Shown: positions 31,661 to 43,834 of the stretch, piece after piece | How the letters are laid out: every line of letters begins with the position of its first letter | Numbering within the stretch: position 1 is the first letter of the stretch | NCBI RefSeq assembly: GCF_003473485.1 | Contig: NC_053046.1 | Location: 19,565,001-19,629,000 of the forward strand | Direction of reading: 5' to 3' | Source of the DNA: Medicago truncatula | Lineage: Eukaryota; Streptophyta; Magnoliopsida; Fabales; Fabaceae | DNA length: 64,000 nucleotides | Position numbers and translations under genes: made by a program | The notes under the pieces: generated by a model | Database searches by the model: none | The model's input: the letters and a program-made list of their open reading frames with translations, nothing else | Told to the model about the DNA's origin: nothing

Positions 31661-32356
31661 CCATACAACTTGCGGGAGGATATCAATAATAATGAGAAAA
31701 TGTCTCACATAAGATAATATGAAGAAATATGCAAAGGCTTAGTCATATAAATAAAAGCCTTGTGTGTTAGTATTACTTGTACCAATAGTTAGTGGGTTTT
31801 GCTATAGCTAGCGTTACCTCTACTATTCAGTATACGTGATCTGTAATTATTAATTACATTATACAATTCCTTTCTTTCTGTTTCTTATAATATTTTTACC
31901 TTGGAATTTTAAGTATGAATGATATAGTTTTGTTAAAAATATATTCAATGAAAATAATACAAGACAATATATTCATTCATTTTTATTTGCATTGTGATTC
32001 AATCAATTTTTTGGAGATAAGATAAAATGTGAAATCTCACCTTGCTTTAGTGACCCTAACGAGTTATTTGCCAATGATATTAATGCTTTTTTATGTTTGG
32101 CTCATTGAAAAAAACAAAATAAAAGACATAACACTACTTGAGATAATGAATGTGCATGATGAGCCTAAACCAACAACAGAACCAAAAATCCATCCATTTA
32201 TTGTTCATACTGAATATCTTGTCTCTGATGGAAACCATGATCAATTTATCGACACTAGAAACATTATCCACATATGTCAATATAAAATCCCTCAACAATT
32301 GAATAAATTTCCAATACCATCCCAACCACCATTGAGAAACAACCAGGTTATGAAGT
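31661..32356 (+). repeat. Copia 3' end remnant and unidentified open frame
   Basis: The decayed 3' LTR of the Copia element should begin near 31680, after the purine-rich tract; its right end is not clear. An open frame (32029-32394) encodes about 121 residues without recognised domain; its segment 'gagataatgaatgtgcatga' through 'ccaacaacagaaccaaaa' resembles 53115-53160, so it belongs to a repeat. The frame is cut by the LTR-like sequence starting at 32357. Confidence 0.4.
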
Positions 32357-33543
32357 GTAATATCCCACATTTACAAGGATGCAGTGTTAATTAACTACAA
32401 ATTTAGAATAAACAAGGATTATAAGGTTGAGTTAAGCAAGCGCAAAAAGAGTTTTCTTCCATGGCAAGTATATAAGCCAAGTTTATCACTTTCTCTTCAT
32501 TCCCTGATTCCTCCAAGACTTGAAACAAACTTCTCCCACCTTTTCCCTCTCCATCTCCCTCGGGCCTCTCACTCCATCACCATTTCTCACTCAATTTTCC
32601 TTCAATACAACATGCAATACCACATATAATCTTGATGTCTAAAATATGTGATTGTACTAAAAAAACTTTGATCCTCACTTCTTTCCCCCTTGGTCGAACC
32701 CCATCTTCCCTCTCTAATCTTGAGATGTTCAGAACTCTATGAATCAAGCATGCATCTAGGAGGGTATTGTTTAGGATTGGTTTGAGACTATAATCGGAAG
32801 CTATAATTGGTGGAGAAGTGTAAAATGAAACTTGGGTTGCCACATAGTGATTGATCTGTGGTTTTAAGTTGTTGTATGTTGTTTCTAAGTTTACTTAGAT
32901 CACGTGGATTAACGATTCACTGGGAAGCTGAGCATAAGCTGTTTGAAGTGGCAAGATTGATAATGGTGAGTTTCTTTTGGTAGAAATTAAACCACCCCTT
33001 TGGGTAATATATGTGAGAACATTTATGATTAGAACTAACTTATGCATTAATAGACGTTCCCCATATGATAATGTATGTGTTTAAGATTATTTGGCATTGG
33101 AAAAACTGGTTTTCAGCTTATGGTAATCGATTACACTGTCACGGTAACCGATTACACCCTTGTAGAACCCAGAAAAACCACATTTTTAGTGTGGCAACCA
33201 GTTACACCTCCTTTTTAGTGATAGGTCACATAATGTGCGTACGGGTTAATACTTTGATAAGAATATTTGGGTGAAATTTGATAATGATTTGCATAGTTTG
33301 GCTTAGTACCCTGACATGATTAATACCTGATAAATAGGTTTATCATGTATATGAAAATATACTCAGATGGAAATTATATTCAGATATATAATCAGATAAG
33401 TCGTAGCGCTTGCAGGATCCAGATTAAGCTGGATGGGATTTCCCCAATATCTAAGTGTAAGCATTAGTATATTTTCCCAAAAGTTTATCAACCTTTGATA
33501 TTTCGAAGATTTCTTTTTTAACTTGTTTTAAAGAGCTATTACG
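32357..33543 (+). mobile_element. LTR-like sequence, possible degraded solo LTR
   Basis: It starts TGTAATATCCCACATTT, the TGTAA...CCC style of plant gypsy LTR ends, and the last inverted match TATTACG lies near 33543, about 1.19 kb away. A target duplication is not visible, and the right edge coincides with the start of duplication arm B, so the end may be lost. The interior is non-coding and contains the repeated word TAATCGATTACA/TAACCGATTACA (33122-33160). Confidence 0.4.
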
Positions 33544-34011
33544 AACCTCAATCTAATACATTTTTCAAATAGACTCTAAGCAGTAGACATGTTTAAAGTT
33601 TATCAGTCAACTAAAACAAAGGATGCTCAAAAGTAACTAAAACCTTAGGCAAATTACTAACCTTCCATGATAGACTCTTCAAGGAGCACCAACAAGTTGA
33701 TTTGATGACAACTTTATTAAGACATCTAGTTTTGATGCAAGAAATCCACAAACACATCAGGTATGGAAGGTGATTGAAAACCTAATTTAAATACTTTTGG
33801 TAATAATGCAGTATTTTGTATTTGATTTACTTCCAAATGACTTCAAGTTACACAAGGAAGGACACATATTCTCTATCAAATCAAGATGTTATGATAGAAT
33901 CTACATAATGAGAAATGAGATAGATCATCATAATCTCCAAGAGGTTAAACTCTTCTTTCTTTTGTCCACAATTGTTAGCTTGAGATGATTCATCTTCAGG
34001 CATGAGATTTC

Positions 34012-34507
34012 ACAAGGATTTTTCAGCATACCATTTCTCATACCCATCATCAGTTTCAGAAAGTTTCTTCATTTTGCCCCTAATATAAGAGAGTTTTTCT
34101 CTTTCAGCAATATGCATCTCCATCAATTGTGACCAAACATCATAGTTTGATTCATCAAGAACGATTCCAGCATTAAAAACGCCTTCAGATTGAACCACAA
34201 CTGGAATTGATTTTATTCCAGATGCTTCAATATTTTTTTCACTCATTTTGGCTAGGGTTTCGAAAAGAAAAAAATAGGTATCGCTTTGATACCAACTTGA
34301 AAGAAAGAAGTATTTTATTACTGATACTTTCTCAATGAATCAGATGGGTACATACCATCAATATATATTGTTACAAATAAGCTACAACTTAGGAGTGAAT
34401 TAGCATATCAGAGGCTATAAATCAGGAAAACCAAATAAAGCATACAACTGTACAATCCCTTAATCTAAGGAGATTATAGAGAGAGATATGGAGATAAAAT
34501 CTCAACA
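34012..34507 (-). mobile_element. truncated Copia insertion: LTR + PBS + gag start (TSD ATTTC)
   Basis: In minus orientation the insert begins TGTTGAGATTTTATC, the LTR being 34507-34298 and ending TTTCTTTCA. The primer-binding site TTGGTATCAAAGC follows (34295-34283), then an ATG at 34246 opening a Copia-type gag (VLDESNYDVWSQLMEMHIAE, KLSYIRGK). Only about 78 codons remain: the element stops abruptly at 34012, inside gag. ATTTC flanks it on both sides (34007-34011, 34508-34512), and arm A shows the empty site with a single ATTTC. A Copia insertion normally ends in a second LTR; here the 3' end is internal sequence. Confidence 0.88.
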
Positions 34508-34633
34508 ATTTCTAGGAATAAGTATTCCACCACATCTGTCTTGTAACACTGACTCGCTTCATTGTTGAACTTCATAGATTCAAACACATTGTAGGAAACA
34601 TGCTCATACTTGGACCTTAACATGAGTTTATTT

Positions 34634-36427
34634 TCAAGCAGTTACTATGTTAGTTTGGCACTTCTCCACCTTATCTTCATTCGACGATTTATCATCCTAA
34701 ATAACAAAAACATAACATTATCAATTGTCACCGTGAAATCATTCATATGAATTAAAAAAAGTTAACAAGAGGTACTAGCATCTATATTTGCACAAAAAAG
34801 GAAACTCAAAATCAACTATAATGAAAGTGCCAAAGTTATGCTATTATTTTGAAAGTGCGATTTGCAAGAAAAACAAAACAAAGCAACCTAACTTCCAATA
34901 TGAGAATGATAAAGCAAATCACAGTACAAATCCATGACCAGTATAAAGATCAATATTGTATATTATATTGGATAAACTCTTTAACAAGACCGTATATTTT
35001 ATTTTAAATAATTAAATTAACAATGAATTTTTTAACAACTACCTGCTTAATCTTAAAAATATCCGGGTACTTGGTTGTGATGTGAACTTTTGCGGACGGA
35101 GAGTTTTGAAGCAAGAAGGCAACTATTCCATCTGGTATGGGAGGTGGTTTCAAACCTGCTCTTTGTAACTCGAAAACTTGTTTCATTGACTTGGCAGCAA
35201 TTCTCTTTAACATTTCATCTTTTACTTTGTTGAATAATCCCCGAGAACGTTCAAGTGGTTCCAGTTTTATTTCCATAGACTTTAAGTTGCACAAAGAAGG
35301 GAGCTTAAGCTCTAATAATTCAGGAACTAAGGAGAGAATCTAAGAAATGAGGAATGAGGGTGAATCAGGATCATTTACGAAAATCAATTAAATTCTAAGA
35401 AAATTTAGAAATAAAATAAATAATCTTAAGAAATTAAATAAAAAAACATGAAAACATGACAAAGTACCTGAAGAGTAGTCGAAGAAATGGTCAATGATGT
35501 TACATTGGCAAGATCTAGTAGCCAACTGCGCAGAACCATACCAGGCTTCTCCAAATATTGACCCATTGTTACAACAACATAGAATTGTTTAACAGAAGCA
35601 AGACCAGTCCCACATATTCTCGGAATAAAACAATCGGTATAAGTAAAGGTACAAAGACTTGAAGTAGATAACTCAATTTTGTCAATGTAAAATATATTTT
35701 TGTGCATAGTTAAATTTACAAGTGTCTCACTTGATATCTTTAGGGTTTTTGCATCCCAAATACTACAACAATCAATGACCAAACTATTCAACTTGGTAAA
35801 GCCGAAAAAAGGCTCAGCACAATTGTTTTCACCGCAACTAAAGATAAATTCTTTTAGATTTAAGTTGGTCAATGATGGCAAACTCAAAGATTTTGGAAAA
35901 CGCGTTCCAGAATTGTCACAAGAGCCACCTCTATTCCAAACTGAAAGTTTAAGAGATGTAAGAGCATGACATGATGAAACAGTTCTCATAATGAGACGAT
36001 GATCACCACGTAAAGAGATTTCTAACTTCTGGAGGTGGGTATTATGTGAGCAAACATAATCTAAAATCTTTTTAAGGATTCGAGGCTCAATATGACCATG
36101 ACGGTCAAGATCAAGGGCGTGCAATGAAATTGAGGTATCACGAAGAGTCAAAATCTTAGGCACGAATTTCGAAAATTGCTTCAGAGTGGAAAATTTGGAA
36201 GAATGCAAAATAAGAGTTGGAATAAGTTTCCAGAGATTCCTCCATCTCGTGGACAAAACACAAGTTTGAACGGCATATTTTGCGTCCAAAAATGACAAAA
36301 TGTGAAGGAGAATGCCATCGGGAAAATTACTTAGCATGTCGTCAATTTCTCCATTTTCAGCCTTTTCATCATTTTTAACTTCATAGATCCTTCTTCTCTT
36401 TGTACTTCGAAGAATCCTTCTCTCCAT
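34634..36427 (-). CDS. F-box/LRR/FBD protein, copy 2
   Basis: Exons 36427-35468, 35339-35043 and 34696-34634 give 439 residues with the same GT-AG junctions and phases as copy 1. The F-box spans residues about 30-72, then LRR-like repeats and the FBD-adjacent segment. By eye it differs from copy 1 at about four residues (for example Asn to Ser in the LPSLTNL context, Lys to Arg and Arg to Gln in exon 2, Ser to Ala at the last codon), so both copies look functional and recently separated. The Copia fragment at 34012-34507 lies about 130 bp beyond the stop codon and could affect its 3' UTR or polyadenylation. Likely an SCF substrate receptor; target unknown. Confidence 0.85.
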
Positions 36428-37825
36428 CAGAAATATTCTTTATTTCCTTTGTGAAGCATTAAAAAGAAACAACAAAACTGAATTATATAGTGTGATACTA
36501 CGAAACAAAAAACAAATGAATAATTATAAAGAGAACTTTAAATTAGAAAAAGAATAAACGTGAACGAGAAATACCTTGTTGTTGAGTGGTGATTTTTGTG
36601 GCCGGTTGAAATTGCAAAAGGCAAGAACTCACACAAAATAGATTGAAATATGTTCCACGATTTCTAGGGTTCGAGTGAATACTATGAAGCAGGTTAATAA
36701 TAAATAATTTTGGGGGGGAAAGGAAACAAATGCAATGTTAAATACCTCCTTGTTGAGTTGTGACTGGAAATTTAATATTCAGTTATTAGATAAAAAATAT
36801 TATATCTCATTCAATGAGTAGTAATAAAATTACTATTTATATCCCCCTAAAAAAAAAACTTTTAATTATATCTTTGACCAAATCAACCAAAAAAATTTAA
36901 AAAAATTTATGGGTCAACATTTTCAGTTATGAATCAAAGAATTTCTATTTATTTCTTTGACCAAATGAACCAGATAATTATTTGTCGATTTGTTAATTTC
37001 AGGAAGAAAAAATAATAATTTATTGTTCAAAAGTATTGTACTACCTTTTCACATTTTATTGTAAAACATATTCAACATTTACTGTTATGAGTAGTAAAAA
37101 TAATTTAAAAAATGTAACATTTACCATAATTGTTAAATGATAGAAAATTGTTTTAATTAAAAACAAAGACACTAATCTAAGTGGTGGAGGTTGAATTAAC
37201 AAAGTCTTAGAAGTCACTTAGAGGCGTTGTCCCGTTTCTATTTTAATGTATTAAAGCTACAAAAACATTATATAAATGTCTTTTTATAGTAATATTTGTC
37301 CTCAAATGTGTCTTACAGATCCAAACTTGAGTCGGGTAAGATATATTAACTAATGGACAAAAACTTAGCTTGTCCCAATGGTCTTGGTTTGGGATTTTGG
37401 ACTACGCTTCTCTCAAGAATCTCATGTTCGATTCTCCCATTGCTAATTTCGGGAGATTAGTTTAGCTTCTTCGGTATCTCGTGTGTGACCTGGAACGAGA
37501 TCCTAAGATATGTATTCTTTTGTACCTTGGTCAGATTCATTGGGTAGCTTTATGATTTTTTTTTTCTCTATGCTGAAGCTATAGAGTGCCTCATCTGTGA
37601 AATTCTTCTCTCTTTGTAGCTGGTTTTATGGCCTCTGCTTGCCTAGAATATGTTAGGGAGGCATTTTGAATCAAATTTAACATATGTCCAGCTTGTTTCT
37701 TTGGTTAATTGTCTGATGCTTTGGAGTATTTAGGAGATAATGGCTTTTCCCTTCATAAGTATTTTTGTGTATTTCTCTTACTTGTTTTGCGGCATCCTTG
37801 TAGCATATCTTATGCTTTAGGATGA
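36428..37825. other. arm B upstream flank, no further gene
   Basis: Promoter and 5' UTR (with likely intron) of F-box copy 2, then non-coding duplication sequence. The minus-strand frame 37677-37910 is in repeat sequence and not protein-like. Confidence 0.6.
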
Positions 37826-38060
37826 TGAGTGGTGGAGCCAGACAAAAAAAATTGGGGTGGCCGCTATCAAAATAAACTAAAATATATAATTTATATTGCG
37901 TACAACACATTTAAGTTGTAATAAACCAAAAATCGGTCAATCAAAAATTTAAACTACATAATATATAAAGTCGATCCTTAAATACTTAAAGTGACAATTT
38001 ACGCTTTTCGAGTGATTTAAAATCATCAATAATTGACTCGGAACTAATACATGCACTAAT
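37826..38060 (+). repeat. dispersed repeat, copy 3 of 3
   Basis: Counterpart of 24008-24250 within arm B, beginning 'agtggagccagac' and ending near 'aatacatgcac'; also related to the inverted copy at 8058-8293. Confidence 0.7.
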
Positions 38061-38379
38061 TTCCCTTTCAATATAAACTGATATGCTATCCACTAGAAAC
38101 ACAGATTCTAGAAAAGAAAAAATGTAATACACAAAAATGATTGAAATTGGCAAAGGAAACAAAGTTAAGTATACTAGAAAAGAAAAGTGGATTTAAAATT
38201 TGACTCCAAACGGAAGCAAGGATTAGCAAGCGCTAAGCCTAAAAGATAAACAGATAGGTTGCAAGCGACAAACCTTTCAAATAAGGGTTTTCGGAATCCA
38301 CCAGAATTGAGAGAAAAGTCTCGAATATTTTATTGAATACAAAGTGTGCCTCTTAGGATGCATAAGTTCTGTTTAAATA

Positions 38380-39402
38380 CTAAAAGAAATAACGAACCCG
38401 TATGGGCCGAAAAATAACAAAACGAAACAAAATAGAAAGTTCTAGAAAAAGCTGAAATATTAAAAGGCGGTTTCGGCCCTTCAGACGACCTAAAATGACT
38501 AAAATAACCCCTACGTCTAGTCTATATGATGGATTTTGATCGTGAGGTCTGGGGCTTTTCAAAAAGGTATAATTCAGGTCAAACGGACACCGGGTGCAAG
38601 TCTGCACCGTTCTGACTGAAACTTTCTTGCGCGCCACTTTATCTTCGATTCGCACTGCTAGCTTGTCAACATCAGTCTCCTCCACCTCTGAAGAACTCGA
38701 CCCCGAGTTCTCATCTTTATAAAGGACTTCATCTGCATGGTATTCATGTATGTCTGCCACATTTAAAGTGATGGAAATGTTCATAAAATCTGGAAGTTCT
38801 ACAGTATATGCATTATCATTGATCTTGCGAGTCACTTTGAATGGACTATACTTGCAGGGATGTAGCTTGTTGTATGTACCAACTAGAAATCTCTCTTTAC
38901 ACAGAAACACCATCACATCATCACCCACATTTAAAACCTTAACTCTTCGTCGTTTATCTGCAACAACCTTATTTTTCAACCCGGTATCTTCTAACTTGGC
39001 TTTGACAGAATCCTTCACAGTCATAATCTCTTCAGCCATCTTTTCAGGAGCTACGCTAACTTTAAGAGCTTTATGCAACTGAATCAAATCAATCACATAC
39101 CTAGGGACAGGAGTGTAAACAAGTGCAAAAGGTGTTTTTTCGGTAGCAGAATGCACAATGCTTTTATAAGCAAATTCAACCTGAGTTAAAGCCAAGTACC
39201 ACTGTTTCGATTTGTCACCACAAACACAGCGAATCATATTTCCCAAAGTCATGTTCCTGACCTCAGTTTGTCTATCATTCTAGGGGTGAGCGGTAGAACT
39301 CCTGTTCAGTGATGTTCCAAATAATTTCCAAAGAGTAATCCAGAAATGACTGAGGAATTTGGTGTCTCTGTCAGAGATAATAGATGTAGGAACTCCGTGA
39401 AG
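38380..39402 (-). pseudogene. Ty3/gypsy polyprotein, integrase C-terminal part
   Basis: The minus strand encodes integrase core and C-terminal sequence: QWYLALTQVEFAYKSIVHSA with TEKTPFALVYT, then RRRVKVLNVGDDVMVFLCKE, YNKLHPCKYSPFKVTRKIND and ISITLNVADIHEYHADE. This is the GPY/F-type integrase tail of plant gypsy elements, probably a chromovirus-like lineage. Just upstream, stops and a frame change occur (around 39280). It is the 3' piece of the gypsy remnant whose 5' piece lies at 50960-53075; the two were one sequence until the non-autonomous element at 39408-50954 inserted. Confidence 0.9.
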
Positions 39403-39838
39403 GCGCATGATGACAGTCCGTCATATCACATTTTTAGAGAATTTTTATTTAAGTTTTTAGTCTATTTTCACTTATTTGGTATTTAATTTTGAGTCAATAT
39501 AAATAAATTGTCATTTTTAGAGTTTTTGAGTCAAGTAGTTAAATGATTAAAATTAGTGGTCAATTATCATTATTATTGGTTATATAATAAAAGAAGAGCA
39601 AAACAAGATGTGACAAAAAGTAATTGCTTCATATTAATTGTTGGGCTGATCGGTATTGAAGAAAGAAAAAAAAGAATAGCTTTTGGAGCAAGAAAAGAGC
39701 AAATAGGTTACAAAGGCTTTATAAGTAGCAGCCGCACAAGACAAAAGGTATCACGTTTTATCACACAACAGGGAGCAGCAAGCACATCACGTTTTGGAGA
39801 ATTGCGACGGGAGGCGCAACAACAACATAAAGAGGATG

Positions 39839-40235
39839 GGAATTTTTTTTTTTCTGCCCTTGTTTGTGTCCAAAAATACAAAAATGTTCCACTTTTGCAA
39901 AAAATTGCATAAATGCCCTACTTTTCAGAATTTTCTGGTACCTTGCAACCCCCACTTGCGGGGTACCTTTAAAATTTTTTTAAAAAATTTTAACTACCCC
40001 GCAAGTCAAACCAGCGTGACATTTTTCGATTTTTTTTTTTTTTTAAAATTAACTATCCCGCAAGGTACACTTGCGTGACATTTTTTTTTTTTTAAAAAAA
40101 AAAATTAAATACACCTTGCAACCCCCACTTGCGGGGTATATTTAAAAAAAAATTAAATTTTTTTTAATACCCCGCAACCCCCACTTGCGGGTTTATTTTT
40201 GGTTTTTTTTTTTATTTTTAAAATACCACTCTAAA
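39839..40235 (+). repeat. MULE left TIR
   Basis: Inverse of 46490-46802. It contains CCCACTTGCGGGGTA at 39951-39965 and 40124-40138 and CCCACTTGCGGG at 40180-40191, plus 'ctaccccgcaagtcaaacca' near 39994. The outer 100 bp has 'ctgcccttgtttgtgtcc' and 'gcataaatgccctac'. The repeated GC-rich words in AT-rich sequence look like protein-binding sites. Confidence 0.9.
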
Positions 40236-40469
40236 CAAAAATAATAATAAACAAAAAAAAATACCACAATATCTACGATTATTATTAAACATGTATTATT
40301 TCATCTACTATAAATACTTCGTTTAATTTTTCAATTTATCATACCATTTTAACTTATATTAATAATGTAAATTTAGGCGTTGACAAAAAAGTAATTATAA
40401 TAATAATCATAATATTTACAAAATTAAAAACATACGAAATACAATAAATATGAAATAAAGACTAGAGTT

Positions 40470-43156
40470 CTACTGATGTCTAATATTAATGCAATCTTTG
40501 CGGGAATGACTGGGCATCCTACAAACGCCGCATCTTCTCTCAGTTTCCACATCGTCCATTTCGGTCCTAATGCGAGTAATTGGTGGACGACCTTTCTTTG
40601 CCCTACGCATAGACTTGTCGGGAACCACCTTCAGTCCTTCATAATTAGGCCAATATGTCTGGTGGTGAACCACGTCGAAGTGGATATTGTATACGGCGTA
40701 TACACACTCATTCGTGAATTTGTTATCGACAAAAGTCTTGTAGTCATGACAAAAGCTAGAACATGCGGCAATGACATGTGAGCATGGTAGGTGTAACGCT
40801 CTGAATCGTCCACAATCACACCATTTATTTTGCAGGTCTACCTTGTATTCTCCCTTTGGTAATCCTTCTCTGTGGTCGATGGTTTCACGGACGGAAAAGG
40901 TATACCGATCCCGATCAAACTGAGTGACATGATGACTGTTGGATTTAATCACCTCATTCCTCAGATATTTCATGCTGTTTTATGAGAATGGCTCACCAGA
41001 ATTTACCCTTGCCGCTGCCTCATGTCCTCTTTTAGCAAACAAGGCCGCCAACCTGTAATATGATGCTTTCACAATAGCTGTAATCGGGAGTCCTCGAATA
41101 CCCTTATACACGTTGTTTTGTGACTCTACCAAGTTACTTGTCATATGGCCCCATCGTCGACCATCGCCATGTGATTGAGTCCACTTTTGTTTGGGAATAT
41201 TGTCGACCCATGCTAAAGCCTTTCGGTCTGCAACAACAATTTCAGAACGGTAATATTCGAATGTAGGGATGTTCATGGCGTAACCTGCATTGTTTGGGAA
41301 AAAGTTAGATGTGTCTTTTTAAACAAATAATATGTCGAATTTACGTGGAAAGAGATATGATTTTTACCCATGCCTTCAACTTTCTTCTTAAGTTCTCCAT
41401 CCTTGAATGATCTCATAAAGTTTTGTGCAATGTGTCGGACACAATACACATGGCTTGTCGGAGCACCGTGCCATCCATTTTGTGGATCATCATACGCGCT
41501 CTTTATCGACACATGTCTATCAGAAATGAGGCATATGTTCTCCTGTGGGGTGACATGCTGCCTTAGATTCTTCAAAAAGAAACTCCAAGCCTCCTTGGTC
41601 TCGCCTTCCACGATTGCAAAAGCAATGGGAAATATCTTGTTGTTCCCATCTTGCGCAACAGCTAACAACAATGTTCCTTTGTATTTACCATACAACCAAG
41701 TTGCGTCAATTTGGACAATGGGTTTGCAGAATTCGAAACCTAAGATGCACGGACGAAAGGCCCAAAAGAGACGCTTGAAGACGATCTCATTTACCACTTC
41801 TGTTGATGGGACTGTTTGAAAATCAATTATTGTTCCTGGCAAATCTTTTTCCATGACCATCAACCACTGTGGTAGTTCTTGATAAGACTCCTCCCAATTA
41901 CCATAAATTGATTCAATCGCCTTATTCCTTGCTCTCCATGCCTTTCTGTATGAAACTGTGTAATTAAACTTCTCTCGGATGTGTGCAATTATAACCTTCA
42001 CTGTAATTGAAGTATCCATATGTAGAAGTGACTTAACACTTTCACATATCACATTGTAACTAAGTTTGTGATGATCTTGCGTCATTTCTGTTGAGACACA
42101 TGTATGATCATTCATATTGCTGATCTCCCATTTATCAGTTTTTTTCCTCCACGAGGCCCACAATTTGAAACCACATTTTGTATCTTTACATTTGATGACA
42201 TACCTTTCAGAATCTGATTTTTTCACAATATAATCCGTTGATTTCTTCATGTGATAAAATTTAATTGCAAGAATGCAATCATTTTTGTTATGGAATTGCA
42301 TCCCCGGCGCAATACCTTGATCGACCGGAAGAGCCATTGAATGATAAAGTTCAGTTGAGTGGTCATCATTGACGTTGCGCATGGACCTTGGTGGATTGTA
42401 AGAAGCTCGGATTGGTAAAATTGGTAGTTGTGGCAGATCGTCGTCTTCATCTTCGTCCTCGTCTTCTTCGTTCTCATCACCGTTTTGTGCAGCAAGGAGC
42501 TCTTCATCATCATCATCTTCATCATCTTGAACTTCATCATTTCGTTGGTCTTGGAATTGGGAGGTGAATATATCGATTTCAGCGTTTAAAGTTTCGGGTT
42601 GTGTTGAACAGGATGGTGTTTGAGAGGGATGAGGTTGAGTTATTCTTTGTGATGGTTCGTACACATTTTGTGCCCACTGTGACTGAAAAGGTTGCGATAA
42701 GGATGCACCATAAATGGATGACGTGTTGTAGTGTTGTGTGCTATATTGTTGTTGTGGTAGACTTTGGTGTTGACTAGAACTTGATGGGTAATTTAACTCA
42801 ACATTAGATGTTGGATTCTTCATCTCAAACATAACATAAAGCTCTATATAGGACAAAGAACTGTGACTTTTATGTACGTTAAACATAAACTCGACATCGT
42901 CGTTATCTGTTATTCTTAACGCCTGGTAGTGAATTGTGGTAGTTCCAACAAACATGGGATTCCGGCATATAATTTCAGACACAACCATGTTATCTCCGAG
43001 ACATAACTTTTCCACTATTCTTTTTTTGAGATGCAAGTAAGTACTAGCCATGCTCACTTTAAAACCTTTGGTATACTGACTTTGGAAAAAAATGTCGGAT
43101 TCATTTTGTTTAACTTCTCCATTGTAGTACATAAAAATGTTTATATTTGGTGCCAT
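40470..43156 (-). pseudogene. MuDR-type MULE transposase, one in-frame stop
   Basis: Exon 1 43156-41368 and exon 2 41284-40470, joined by a GT-AG intron (G in exon 1, GT-TAC in exon 2), give 868 codons including one internal TAA (40982-40980) after GEPFS; the frame continues on both sides of it. Domain order is standard: a divergent N-terminal domain; an acidic linker (poly-Asp/Glu, about residues 210-245); the MuDR N-terminal fold with CGFKLWASWRKKTDKWEI and the following H-C; the MULE transposase core with PIVQIDATWLYGKYKGTLLL and ETKEAWSFFLKNLR; then a SWIM zinc finger CDCGRFRALHLPCSH and a C-terminal C-x2-C zinc knuckle (RRCGVCRMPSHSRKDC). The stop removes the SWIM finger. I prefer Met at 43156 (MAPNINIF) over the in-frame Met at 43213. 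Read-through, a sequencing error or true inactivation are possible. Confidence 0.88.
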
Positions 43157-43834
43157 TGAATGGTTTGATGTTAAGAAATGAGTAAGAGTATGAAGTAGAG
43201 TGGTGTGATACAATTATAATTATAACAGGTTCACCACTTTTATAAAATTGGGTAAAAAATAAAACGCAATGCCCATATGCTTCCTCACGCGCCAGCACGC
43301 GCCTGTTCATGGCACCACACAGCTCCCACTTGCGGGGTAGGGCACTCACGCGCCAGTTCATGCTAGCACGCTACTCCCACTTGCGGGGTATTACTTACAC
43401 GCGCCAGTTTAATTGGCCCTTCAGATATAGCTGGTCAGTACAAATAATGCATTTACCATGCACGTGATTTAGCATGGTTTGGTCATTTCAGTCAAAAAAT
43501 TTATGCAGAAAATAATGCATTTTTTGCATGCAATGGTCATTTCTACATGCAATACTGTTAAACAGCATGCTTCTACTTTTACATGCAATTGTCATTTCTA
43601 CATTTATTTGAACACTGTTGGCATGCATGCATTGCAGTAGTAACACATGATTTCTTCACTTCAATTAAAATACCACACTACTATTTCAATTTCTTTACAC
43701 ATAGTTTAACATTACAAATACCACAACCTTATTCTTACTCTTTACTCTTTTTATATCAATCCTTTTCTTCCTTAATTCTTACTCTTTACTCTTTTTATAT
43801 CAATCCTTTTCTTCCTTACTCACTCACGTAACAA
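43157..43834. promoter_or_regulatory. divergent promoter region of MULE transposase and PMD gene
   Basis: About 680 bp lie between the two start codons. Two copies of CCCACTTGCGGGGTA (43325-43339, 43376-43390) repeat the TIR motif here, each next to a 'cacgcgccag' word that itself occurs three times (43290-43405). Further right are 'gcatgcaatggtcatttcta' type direct repeats and a tandem 'ttactctttactctttttat' pair (43736-43800) just before the PMD ATG. Motif sharing with the TIRs suggests self-regulation by an element protein; this is inference. Confidence 0.6.

Larger units (their letters stand above)
33561..38273. repeat. segmental duplication arm B
   Basis: Direct copy of 17102-24470 carrying F-box gene copy 2. 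It keeps the pre-insertion state at the position of arm A's MULE/solo-LTR insertion, lacks 446 bp of arm A (join at TTCG near 37471), and has its own 496-bp Copia fragment at 34012-34507. A gypsy remnant adjoins its right edge. Confidence 0.93.

Noticed and set aside
32577..32843. 88-codon minus-strand frame
   Set aside because: It sits in the LTR-like sequence and shows no domain.
41370..41819. 149-codon plus-strand frame
   Set aside because: It is the antisense of the MULE transposase core and has no independent support.
42247..42540. 97-codon minus-strand frame rich in Met and Lys
   Set aside because: It is an alternative frame of the poly-Asp/Glu linker of the transposase.
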